Shown: positions 1 through 6,727 of the stretch, piece by piece
Layout of the letters: each line of letters begins with the position of its first letter
How positions within the stretch are numbered: the stretch's first letter is position 1
NCBI GenBank assembly: GCA_030040475.1
Contig: JASHTQ010000011.1
Coordinates: 1 to 21,053, forward strand
Source of the DNA: Streptosporangiaceae bacterium
Lineage (GTDB): Bacteria > Actinomycetota > Actinomycetes > Streptosporangiales > Streptosporangiaceae
Direction of reading: 5' to 3'
Length of the DNA stretch: 21,053 bases
Notes under the pieces: generated by a model
Databases searched by the model: none
The model's input: only the letters and a program-made list of their open reading frames with translations
What the model was told of the DNA's origin: nothing
Translations under genes and position numbers: made by a program

Positions 1-942
1 GTGGCCGAGGAGATGGGGCGGCTGGTGTCGCCGGGGCCGCTGATCGGCACCAACGTGGTCGCGGCGGCGCTGAGCGAGGCCGCCAACGCCGACGAGCACG
101 CCGAGGTGATCGCCGCGCTGATGGCCGGGGAGGCGGTGGCGAGCTGGGCGGTCTATGAACCGGGGCGCGGCTGGGCGCCGTTGGCGCCGACGGTCCAGGC
201 GATCCGCGACGGCTCTGGATATGTGCTGTCCGGTGTGAAGGACCGGGTGGACAGCGGCGATCAGGCGGACTACTTCCTCGTCACGGCCGTGGTGGCCGGG
301 GCCGACGGGGCCGCGGGGGTGGACGGGGCCGGGGGGGCCGACGGGGTGGTGCAGTTTATTGTGGCTGCTGGCGCGGCCGGGGTGACGGTCACCGGGGAGC
401 AGAGCCTTGACCTCGTGCGGCGGTATGCGCGGGTGGCCTTCGACGGCGTGCGGCTGCCTGCCGACAGCGTGGTGAGGCCGGCCGGGACGGTCGAGGCGGC
501 GGTGAACAGGCAGATCCAGATCGCGGTGGCGCTGCAGTGCGCGGAAACGGCCGGCGTGGTCCAGCGGGTGTTCGAGTTCACGGTGCAGTGGGCGTTCGAC
601 AGGTACTCGTTCGGCCGGCCGCTGGCCTCGTATCAGGCTCTCAAGCATCGTTTTGCGGACATGAAACTATGGCTCGAGGCATGCCTGGCCACGTCGAGCG
701 CCGCCGCGCACGCGTCGGCGCGGCGGGCCGCCGACGCCGACGAGCTGGCCAGCGTGGCCAAATCCTACGTCGGGCAGCGCGCGACCGACATCATCCAGGA
801 CTGCGTGCAGCTGCACGGCGGCATCGGCGTGACCTGGGAGCACGACATTCACCTGTACCTGCGGCGCGCGACGGTGAACCGGGCGATGTTCGGCTCACCC
901 AGTGAGCATCGGCGCCGCCTGGCGGACATTCTCGGCGTTTGA
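1..942 (+). CDS. Acyl-CoA dehydrogenase, N-terminally truncated by the window edge
   Basis: The reading frame is open from base 1, and the visible 313 residues begin inside the N-terminal helical domain. About 70 residues of a usual 380-residue ACAD are therefore missing, and the GTG at base 1 is probably not the start. The C-terminal four-helix domain is clear: FGRPLASYQALKHR from residue 204 and QLHGGIGVTWEHD at 270-282. In the middle beta domain, the usual flavin-contact motif (E-P-x-x-G-S-D) is replaced by YEPGRGWAPL (52-61). A Gly/Ala/Asp-rich insertion lies at about 97-115. The stop is followed 14 nt later by the ATG of a second ACAD, so the two are co-transcribed. Adjacent ACAD genes in actinomycetes often encode alpha2beta2 heterotetramers such as FadE28-FadE29. 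The odd flavin motif fits the non-canonical subunit of such a pair, which is inference. The substrate is unknown. Confidence 0.9.
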   Translation: MAEEMGRLVSPGPLIGTNVVAAALSEAANADEHAEVIAALMAGEAVASWAVYEPGRGWAPLAPTVQAIRDGSGYVLSGVKDRVDSGDQADYFLVTAVVAGADGAAGVDGAGGADGVVQFIVAAGAAGVTVTGEQSLDLVRRYARVAFDGVRLPADSVVRPAGTVEAAVNRQIQIAVALQCAETAGVVQRVFEFTVQWAFDRYSFGRPLASYQALKHRFADMKLWLEACLATSSAAAHASARRAADADELASVAKSYVGQRATDIIQDCVQLHGGIGVTWEHDIHLYLRRATVNRAMFGSPSEHRRRLADILGV

Positions 943-956
943 GTGGGGAGCGGGTC

Positions 957-2213
957 ATGACAGAGCAGGTGACCGGGACCGTGGAGGACGTCGCATCCTT
1001 CCGGGTGCGGGCCAGGGGCTGGCTGACGGAGAACATGCCGCGGCTGGTGCCCGGGCTGAACGACAGCCTCGAGGCCATGATGCTGCGCGGCGACGACATC
1101 TGGCCGCGGGCGCGCGAGCTGCAGCGGATGCTGTACGACGGCGGGTTCGCCGGGATCTGCTTTCCGAAGGAGTACGGCGGGCTCGGGCTGACCCGGGCTC
1201 ACCAGCAGGCCTTCAACGAGGAGTGCGCCGGGTACGAGATGCCGCTTGTGCTCAACACGCCCACGTTCTCGATCTGCGGCGCGACCGTGCTCGACATGGC
1301 CAGCGAGGAGCAGAAGCTCCAGCACCTGCCCGCCGTCATCCGCGGCGACGAGATCATGGTCCAGTTTCTTTCCGAGCCGCGTGGCGGGTCCGACCTGGCC
1401 GGCGTGACGACCAGGGCGACGCGGGACGGCGACGTGTTCATCCTGTCCGGCTCGAAGATCTGGAGCTCGGGCGCGTACGCCGCCGACTGGGCGCTGTGCC
1501 TGGCGCGGACGGACTGGGAGGCGCCCAAGCACCGCGGCATGACCATGTTCCTGCTGAAGGTCCACCAGCCCGGCATCGAGATCAAGCGGATCAAGCAGGT
1601 CAACGGCAACAACGAGTTCTGCCAGGAGTTCTTCGACGACGTGGTGGTGCCGGCGTCGTGCGTGGTCGGCGAGGTCAACGGGGGCTGGGCGGTAGCGAGC
1701 CGGCAGCTGTTCCACGAGCGCAACGCGGTCGGCGGCGGCTCGCCGTACGTCAGCGGCACGGTCGCCGCGCCCCGGCGCGGGCCCGGGACGCAGGGCCTCA
1801 TCGACGCGGTACGCGCCACCGGGCAGTCCGGCGACGTCTACGTGCGCGAGCTCGTCGCCGAGGCGCACACGATCGGGCGGATCCAGCAGCAGCTGATCTC
1901 GCGGGTCACGGACGGGATGCGCACCCAGCAGCTGCCGCCGCCCGCGGCGGCGATCATGCGGCTGTTCGCCGGGCAGGCCAGCACGCGGATCGCCGAGATC
2001 GGGGTGGAGATCCTCGGGTCGCACGCGGTGGCTTCTGCTCGGGCGCGCGATCTGGGCTATGGCGAGTCGTTCCTGATGCGGCAGGCCGGGTCGCTTGGCG
2101 GCGGGAGCACCGAGATGTCCCGCAACATCATCAGCGAGCGGGTCCTCGGGATGCCGCGGGAGTTCGCGGCGGACCGGGACGTGCCGTTCAGCCAGGTGCG
2201 TCAGGGCAGGTAG
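957..2213 (+). CDS. Acyl-CoA dehydrogenase (FAD), second subunit of an ACAD pair
   Basis: This 418-residue protein has the full ACAD architecture: an N-terminal helical domain, a middle beta domain with the flavin/substrate motif SEPRGGSD (139-146), and a C-terminal helical domain ending in GGGSTEMSRNIISERVLG (from 381). The family introduces an alpha-beta double bond into an acyl-CoA and passes electrons to ETF; etfB and etfA lie in this window. The ATG at 957 is chosen because GGGAG lies 6 nt upstream; the in-frame TTG at 939 overlaps the previous stop and has no such site. The segment where medium-chain ACADs carry their catalytic Glu (Y-E-G-T) reads GGGST here, as in many FadE-type subunits, so the catalytic base is not assigned. 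The spacing to the upstream ACAD gene supports a heteromeric complex. Confidence 0.93.
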   Translation: MTEQVTGTVEDVASFRVRARGWLTENMPRLVPGLNDSLEAMMLRGDDIWPRARELQRMLYDGGFAGICFPKEYGGLGLTRAHQQAFNEECAGYEMPLVLNTPTFSICGATVLDMASEEQKLQHLPAVIRGDEIMVQFLSEPRGGSDLAGVTTRATRDGDVFILSGSKIWSSGAYAADWALCLARTDWEAPKHRGMTMFLLKVHQPGIEIKRIKQVNGNNEFCQEFFDDVVVPASCVVGEVNGGWAVASRQLFHERNAVGGGSPYVSGTVAAPRRGPGTQGLIDAVRATGQSGDVYVRELVAEAHTIGRIQQQLISRVTDGMRTQQLPPPAAAIMRLFAGQASTRIAEIGVEILGSHAVASARARDLGYGESFLMRQAGSLGGGSTEMSRNIISERVLGMPREFAADRDVPFSQVRQGR

Positions 2214-2475
2214 GGCTTGGGCTTTTCCGGCATGCTTTTCGCGGGCAGATTGGGGTGCTTCGGTGCGCAAGACGGTGCGCAAGACGGGCGACTACGGCAT
2301 CGGCATCATGATCCACTCGGTGCACATGACCGGCGACGTGCCGACGCTCACCCGCCGAGGACCGGTGGGCGGGGCTGCTGCTGGTCAGCGACCTGTGCAT
2401 CGAGACGATGGCGCCCAACATGCCGACCGACCCGGCTAAGCCGGTGGGGAGGTTCTTTACGAAGTTCCCCGGGTA
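2214..2475 (+). pseudogene. Possible decayed coding relic between convergent genes
   Basis: No intact gene fits this stretch, but two frames carry protein-like sequence. One reads VRKTGDYGIGIMIHSVHMTG from 2275. A second frame, from about 2372, reads GLLLVSDLCIETMAPNMPTD and ends at the TAG at 2474. The switch between frames falls around 2340-2370, as expected of a frameshifted remnant. A 12-bp tandem duplication at 2262-2285 (GGTGCGCAAGAC twice) precedes it. I do not recognise the family. It could also be non-coding sequence that translates well by chance. Confidence 0.25.
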
Positions 2476-2528
2476 GGCGGGGCCTGCGGCGTGCGCCGGC
2501 GGGGCCTGCGGCGTGCGCGGGCGGGGCC
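2476..2528. repeat. 22-bp GC-rich tandem repeat, about 2.4 copies
   Basis: Units lie at 2476-2497 and 2498-2519 and differ only at their last base; a partial third copy, GGCGGGGCC, is at 2520-2528. The repeat fills the gap before the stop codon of the minus-strand VWA gene, at the convergence point of two transcription units. Each unit can fold on itself (GGCC and GCGC segments), so it may help end transcription from either side. Confidence 0.7.
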
Positions 2529-2535
2529 GGGCCTC

Positions 2536-3939
2536 TTAGTCGAGGTCCTCGACGAATCCCTTGAGCTGGCGGATGTTGCGGCACTCGTGTACCGCGTCGC
2601 AGAACGGCCGGTAGCTGGCTATGACTGAGTCGCCGCTGTCCCAGGCGGCCCTGGGCTCCGGATTCAGCCAGAACAGGTGCGCGGCTCGCTGGCGGACGGC
2701 CTTCAGGACGCCGGCGGCGGGGTCGTGGTAGTTAGTTCTGGCATCGCCAAGCACGATGACCGTGGTGCGCTTGCGGACCTGATCGCCCCACTGCTCCCAG
2801 AACGACTCGAACGCGTGGCCGTAGTCCGACCGGCCATCCAGCCACACGCCGCTGCCCATGGCGTTGATGTGCCTGGTGGCGTCGATAACGTCCGGTGCCT
2901 TTTGCAGGACATCGGTCACCTCGTCGATGCCGTCGACGAACACGAAGGTGCGGACGCGGGAGAACTGCGACCGCAGCGCGAACATGAGTTGCAGGGTGAA
3001 CGCGGCGAACGTGGAAACCGAGCCGGAGATGTCGGCCAGCACGATCAGCTCGGGCTTTGACGGACGCGGCTTGCGGAAGACCGGATCGACCGGCACTCCC
3101 CCGGTGCCGAGCGACTTGCGGACCGTGCGCCGGAAGTCCAGCGCGCCGCGGCGCCGGTGCCGTCGTTTCTCCGCCAGGCGGCCGGCCAGCCTGCGGGTGA
3201 GCGGATCGATCACGCCGCGCATGGCGACAATCTGCTCGCGGGATGAGGTCAGGAAGTCGACGTCCTCAGGCAACGGGCGGCGCAGGGTACGGGCCACCGC
3301 CTCGGCGCCGCGATCCGCCACCAGGCGCCGGCGGACCTCGGCCTCGACGGCCTGGCGAAGGCGCTGCAGCCGGGCCTCGTGACCGTCAAGCTGCAGCCTT
3401 CTCAGCAGGGCCGGTTGGTCGCTTGGCTGCGGGTCCGCCGCGACCAGGCGTGCCATCAGCTTGTCCGGGTCGATCGCGCGCAGGGTACGGAACACGTAGT
3501 AGGTGCCGGCGACCGGACGCCCCGGCTCGATCCCGGCGTGCCGGTCCACGAAGATGCCCGCGATGGTCCGGACCATGACGTCGTTGCCGTCGCGGAGGGC
3601 GGCTAGCAGGAGTTCGGTAAGCCCGGGGTCGTCGATCGATCCGAGCGAGCCGGCACCGGTTCCGTTCTGGCCGTTGACGGTGGCGGCGGGCTGTGTTGCG
3701 GACGGCGGGCCTTCCGGGTCCACGACCGGCGCGGAGAAGTAGAGCTCGAAGAGGGCATCGAAGGCGAGCTCGTGGTCATGGTTTTTGACCAGCGTGGTGC
3801 GAAGCGCGGACTTCACCCCGCCGCGCTCGGCGAGCGGCAGGTGCTGCAGGCTCCGGATCGCGTCGACCTTCTCGGTGAGCGAGATCGGGACGCCGGTCTG
3901 GCGCAACTCGGCGATCATGCCTTCGAGGGCGGCGAGCAT
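2536..3939 (-). CDS. VWA-domain protein, CoxE-like, stand-alone copy
   Basis: This 467-residue protein has an N-terminal helical CoxE-like region beginning MLAALEGMIAELRQTGVPIS and a C-terminal von Willebrand A domain with the MIDAS motif DISGS at 303-307. Metal-coordinating VWA proteins of this class act with MoxR AAA ATPases as chaperones that mature or insert metal into partner enzymes; CoxD/CoxE of aerobic CO dehydrogenase is the named example. It aligns by eye nearly end to end with the VWA protein at 7668-9065. That alignment sets the start at the ATG at 3939 rather than at an upstream codon at 3996, which lies inside the operator-like dyad. No MoxR gene is adjacent; its likely partner is the lone MoxR gene at 17964-18887 or the one at 6728. 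The client enzyme is unknown. It is convergent with the ACAD pair. Confidence 0.9.
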   Translation of the reverse strand: MLAALEGMIAELRQTGVPISLTEKVDAIRSLQHLPLAERGGVKSALRTTLVKNHDHELAFDALFELYFSAPVVDPEGPPSATQPAATVNGQNGTGAGSLGSIDDPGLTELLLAALRDGNDVMVRTIAGIFVDRHAGIEPGRPVAGTYYVFRTLRAIDPDKLMARLVAADPQPSDQPALLRRLQLDGHEARLQRLRQAVEAEVRRRLVADRGAEAVARTLRRPLPEDVDFLTSSREQIVAMRGVIDPLTRRLAGRLAEKRRHRRRGALDFRRTVRKSLGTGGVPVDPVFRKPRPSKPELIVLADISGSVSTFAAFTLQLMFALRSQFSRVRTFVFVDGIDEVTDVLQKAPDVIDATRHINAMGSGVWLDGRSDYGHAFESFWEQWGDQVRKRTTVIVLGDARTNYHDPAAGVLKAVRQRAAHLFWLNPEPRAAWDSGDSVIASYRPFCDAVHECRNIRQLKGFVEDLD

Positions 3940-3984
3940 GGGCCTACCGGTCACCTTCCGGACATACGGCGCCTTGCGCGATAG

Positions 3985-4002
3985 CTTTGACAACAATCAA
4001 AG
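3985..4002. promoter_or_regulatory. Operator-like dyad CTTTGA-N6-TCAAAG upstream of the lone VWA gene
   Basis: A perfect 6-bp inverted repeat with a 6-nt spacer (CAACAA) sits in an AT-rich island, 45 nt upstream of the ATG at 3939. Read on the minus strand its core is TTTGATTGTTGTCAAA. Closely related sites lie before the MoxR-VWA operon (6673), the aldehyde dehydrogenase (14552) and etfB (19074). This form is typical of a dimeric repressor site, but the regulator is not in the window. Confidence 0.55.
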
Positions 4003-4052
4003 TACTTAGCTGGGCGGCACCGGTCAACCTGCTGGGCGGCGGGGCTGCCGGT

Positions 4053-4106
4053 GCGGGGTGCCGGGGGGCTGCGGGGTTCCGGGGGGCTGCGGGGGGCCGG
4101 GGGTGA
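4053..4106. repeat. 18-bp G-rich tandem repeat, three units, G-quadruplex candidate
   Basis: Units start at 4053, 4071 and 4089 and follow the pattern GCGGGGtxCCGGGGGGCT. The plus strand presents G-runs of 4, 6, 4, 6, 6 and 5, mostly separated by exactly 4 nt (TGCC, CTGC, TTCC, CTGC). It lies between the divergent VWA and substrate-binding-protein genes, just upstream of the latter's AT-rich promoter region. A Pro-rich minus-strand ORF across it is a by-product of the repeat. Confidence 0.7.
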
Positions 4107-4127
4107 CGGTGCGCCAAATTGTTATGA

Positions 4128-4188
4128 AACTATAAGTTCGATAGTTATCGACGTATACAACGAGGAAAGCTAAGGTTAGAGGCCTAAC
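4128..4188 (+). promoter_or_regulatory. Promoter region of the substrate-binding protein with nested dyads
   Basis: An AT-rich island in GC-rich surroundings holds AACTAT-N7-ATAGTT (4128-4146), overlapping CGATA-GT-TATCG (4139-4150), and then GTTAG-AGGC-CTAAC (4175-4188), which ends 16 nt before the Shine-Dalgarno AAAGGAG at 4205. The placement before a single gene suggests regulated transcription. I cannot fix the -10 box; TATACA near 4154 is one option. Confidence 0.5.
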
Positions 4189-4217
4189 TCCTTGAAGGGC
4201 TGGGAAAGGAGCACCAG

Positions 4218-5480
4218 ATGGGGGTACCAAGCATGGCTGATTTCCGTCACAGGTTGCTGCCCGTAGCGGCTGGGACGTTGCTCGCACTGGGGCTGGCGGC
4301 GTGCAGCTCGGGCGGTTCGTCAGGCACTTCAGCGTCCGGCGGGACAACGACGGGCGGGACTACGTCGGGCGGGAGCCTGTGCTCGAACATCCCGGCGGGC
4401 CCCATCCACATCGCGAACATCGAGCCGCTGAGCGGGCCGACCGCGACATCGGGAGAACTGACTCAGATCGAGTCCATCATCGAGGTCAACTACTTCAACG
4501 CGCATGACAGCGTGTGCGGGCACAAGTTCGCGCTGTCGAACTACAACGACAAGGGCGACCCGGCGACGTCCCTGGGCATCGCCCGCCAGCTCGTCTCGCA
4601 GGGCAACGTGATCATCGTCAACGACTCGTTCTCCTCGGCGCAGAACCAGATCCAGCCGTACTTCATGCAGCAGAAGACGCTGGTCATCAACGGTGACGGC
4701 GCCTACGCGCTGTTCAACGCGCAGCAGAATCCGACCGCGTTCAGCACCGGCCCGTCCAACGCGCAGTACGCCCAGCTGATGGTGAACTGGGCCAAGGCGC
4801 ACGGCGACAACGACATCGGGATCCTGTCCGACGGCACCTCGTTCAGCGTGGAGCTTGCGGCCGACGCCGAGGCCGACGTCAAGGCCGCGGGGCTGACGTT
4901 CGTCAAGACGATCACCTACTCCCCCACCGCCATCGACCTGACCACCCCGCTGACCCAGGCGAAGGAGGCCGGGATCAAGACCCTGTTCCCGACCGGGTTC
5001 ACCGGCATCACCGCAATGGTCCAGGGAATCAAGCAGATCGGCTGGTCACCCGCTGTTGTCGGCTGGGGCGGGCTGAACGACTACGACATCACCGCCGCCG
5101 AGCTGCCGCCGGGCTCCGTCGACGGCTGTGACATCTCGTACTCCTCGCCATCGGCGACGTCCACCCTCCTGACGCCGGAGAACGTGGCGCTGCTCAACGC
5201 GTCCAAGGCCAAGATCGGGCTCAACCCGCAGACCTCCGGGGTGCTGACCGGCTACTTCAACCTGCTCGCGATCAAGTGGGCGATCGAGAAGGCCAACTCA
5301 CTGGACGGGACCAAGCTCGCGGCCGCGCTCAGCTCCGCGTCCAGCGTTCCGACGAACATACCCGGCCTGAACCTGAACTGGACCGCCACCCCAAGCGTCC
5401 ACAACGGCTTCCCCGCCTCGTCGCTCAAGGAGTGCACGCTGAAGCAAGGCCCTTACGACATCCTCTACGCTGCCAGCTGA
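4218..5480 (+). CDS. Lipoprotein substrate-binding protein, type 1 periplasmic fold (LivK-like)
   Basis: This 420-residue protein has a short basic N-terminus, a hydrophobic stretch and the lipobox LGLAAC, with lipidated Cys29. A Ser/Gly/Thr-rich linker (about 30-53) leads to a two-lobed receptor domain beginning IHIANIEPLSGPTA. That opening and the length match the Leu/Ile/Val and amide/urea receptor family of ABC importers. It would sit on the outer face of the membrane and bind a small solute; the ligand cannot be read from sequence. The ATG at 4218 has AAAGGAG with 6 nt spacing. No permease or ATPase gene is near, so it is an orphan receptor here, perhaps feeding a transporter encoded elsewhere or sensing the pathway substrate. 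A strong hairpin follows 24 nt after the stop. Confidence 0.92.
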   Translation: MGVPSMADFRHRLLPVAAGTLLALGLAACSSGGSSGTSASGGTTTGGTTSGGSLCSNIPAGPIHIANIEPLSGPTATSGELTQIESIIEVNYFNAHDSVCGHKFALSNYNDKGDPATSLGIARQLVSQGNVIIVNDSFSSAQNQIQPYFMQQKTLVINGDGAYALFNAQQNPTAFSTGPSNAQYAQLMVNWAKAHGDNDIGILSDGTSFSVELAADAEADVKAAGLTFVKTITYSPTAIDLTTPLTQAKEAGIKTLFPTGFTGITAMVQGIKQIGWSPAVVGWGGLNDYDITAAELPPGSVDGCDISYSSPSATSTLLTPENVALLNASKAKIGLNPQTSGVLTGYFNLLAIKWAIEKANSLDGTKLAAALSSASSVPTNIPGLNLNWTATPSVHNGFPASSLKECTLKQGPYDILYAAS

Positions 5481-5504
5481 CACCACCAGACGGCGACAGT
5501 TCAC

Positions 5505-5543
5505 CCTCGGGCCAGTCCGGTTCACCACCGGGCTGGCCCGAGG
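5505..5543 (+). terminator. Strong hairpin after the substrate-binding protein gene
   Basis: The arms CCTCGGGCCAGTCCGG (5505-5520) and CCGGGCTGGCCCGAGG (5528-5543) pair over 16 bp with one G-U wobble and a 7-nt loop (TTCACCA). It starts 24 nt past the stop at 5480. No T-tract follows, which is common for actinomycete terminators. It isolates the receptor gene from the downstream crotonase gene. Confidence 0.8.
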
Positions 5544-5680
5544 CTCGTGCGCGGTAGCCGCGAATTACCCGTCGGAATACCCGGGCTGAGCCAAATGGAT
5601 CGGAGCGAGCGAAGCCAGACGGCGCTGCGGCCATGGTGTCTTTCGCAGGAAACGTAATCGAAAGTCCCGGCAGTTTGTTG

Positions 5681-5719
5681 CGAGTCCTAGTCAGTATTGT
5701 TTAATCTCCGTAGGACTCG
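5681..5719. promoter_or_regulatory. Long-spaced inverted repeat CGAGTCCTA-N21-TAGGACTCG
   Basis: Two perfect 9-bp arms at 5681-5689 and 5711-5719 are separated by 21 nt that include an AT-rich core (TATTGTTTAAT). The half-sites are 30 bp apart centre to centre, about three helical turns, and lie 41 nt upstream of the crotonase start at 5761. This fits a regulator contacting two half-sites around a promoter. A transcript could also fold it into a 9-bp stem with a large loop. Confidence 0.5.
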
Positions 5720-5760
5720 TGCTGATGGCTGCGGCAGGCGTAGCCGTGATAGGTGGCGGG

Positions 5761-6561
5761 ATGGCTGATTATCTAGCGGATCTGGTTGATGTTCGGCTGA
5801 CGTCGCCTGGCGTGGCGCTAGTCACCCTGAATCTGCCGCAAGTCCGTAATGCGATGACGACGGAATTGACGTCGGCCTGGGTGACGGCGATGGACAGGAT
5901 AGCTAGCGACCGGTCCCTGCGGGTGGTCGTGGTGACGGGAGCCGGAAGCGCGTTTTGCTCCGGAGCGGATCTGTCGTGGCTGGATCAGGGGAATCTCAGC
6001 GATAACACCCCGGATCGGCTGCGGGATAAGATGCTGCCGTTCTACCGGGCCTGGCTGACTCCGCAGCAGATCTCGGTGCCCGTGGTCGCGGCCGTGAACG
6101 GCCCGGCGGTCGGAGCGGGATTGTGCCTGGCCCTGGCCTGTGACCTGCGTTACGGCTCCCCGTCCGCGACGTTCAGCGCCCCGTTCACGCAGCTCGGGAC
6201 CCATGGAGGCATGGCGGTGAGCTGGCTGCTTCCCGAGGCGGTGGGGATGCCGCGAGCGCGGGAGATGCTCTACACCGGTCGGGTGGTAACGGCGGAGGAG
6301 GCGCTGGCCTGGGGTCTCGTCAGCGAGATCGCCGACGACGTGGTCGGCCGCGCCCTCGAGGTAGCCGAGAGCATAGCGCGGGCGGCGCCGATCGCCACCC
6401 GGCTGACCAAGGCCGGGCTGGGGCAGAGCTCGCGGGGCGGGTTCGAGGTGGCGCTGCAGTGGGAGGCGCTTGCCCAGCCGGTGACGATGGCCACCGCGGA
6501 CATCCACAAGGGCATCACGGCCCGCCGGCAGCACAAGACCCCGACCTTCGAGGGCAGCTGA
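5761..6561 (+). CDS. Enoyl-CoA hydratase/isomerase (crotonase family)
   Basis: This 266-residue crotonase-fold protein carries the oxyanion-hole segment GAGSAFCSGADL (60-71) and the CoA-site motif NGPAVGAGLCLALACDLRY (from 113). The family hydrates or isomerises enoyl-CoA thioesters. The region where crotonase carries its first catalytic Glu reads FTQLGTHGGMAVSW, which resembles crotonases with LGLHPGM-type loops, so hydration versus another crotonase reaction is not settled. The ATG at 5761 is chosen over an upstream start at 5719 because AGGTGG lies just ahead and homology begins at MADYL. It stands alone, with its own promoter region and a hairpin before it. The last 22 bp around its stop recur 48 bp downstream. 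Confidence 0.88.
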   Translation: MADYLADLVDVRLTSPGVALVTLNLPQVRNAMTTELTSAWVTAMDRIASDRSLRVVVVTGAGSAFCSGADLSWLDQGNLSDNTPDRLRDKMLPFYRAWLTPQQISVPVVAAVNGPAVGAGLCLALACDLRYGSPSATFSAPFTQLGTHGGMAVSWLLPEAVGMPRAREMLYTGRVVTAEEALAWGLVSEIADDVVGRALEVAESIARAAPIATRLTKAGLGQSSRGGFEVALQWEALAQPVTMATADIHKGITARRQHKTPTFEGS

Positions 6562-6615
6562 CGGTGCCCGCCCCGAGGTACCGGCGGCGTCCGCTTCGAG
6601 GGCAGCTGACGGTGC
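6546..6615. repeat. 22-bp direct repeat of the crotonase gene's 3' end
   Basis: The 22 bp at 6546-6567, which encode the last residues and stop of the crotonase gene, recur exactly at 6594-6615, an offset of 48 bp. The sequence between them is unrelated. It is probably the scar of a local duplication or insertion event. Confidence 0.7.
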
Positions 6616-6668
6616 TCGTGCGGGGGTGAGGACATCGGGACCGGCTTGACCAGGTCAGCGACCTGCCT

Positions 6669-6699
6669 ATAGTTTGATTATTGTAGAAATAATGACTAT
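6669..6699 (+). promoter_or_regulatory. Promoter/operator region of the MoxR-VWA operon
   Basis: An AT-rich island carries ATAGT-N21-ACTAT (6669-6699) enclosing ATTATT-N5-AATAAT (6677-6693). It overlaps TTTGATTATTGTAGAA (6673-6688), which matches the minus-strand operator core of the lone VWA gene at 13 of 16 positions, though its right arm is degenerate. It ends 28 nt before the chosen GTG start of the MoxR gene. Confidence 0.5.
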
Positions 6700-6727
6700 T
6701 TGGGCCGGGCTGAAAGGCGGGGCGCGA

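Noticed and set aside
849..2282. Long minus-strand ORF (477 codons) opposite the second ACAD gene
   Set aside because: The plus strand has a clear ACAD with all motifs. The antisense translation is Arg/Pro/His-rich with no recognisable domain, as expected from high-GC codon bias.
4024..4347. Pro-rich minus-strand ORF with PPGTPQ repeats
   Set aside because: The repeats come from the G-rich 18-bp DNA repeat, and the rest is antisense to the lipoprotein signal region.
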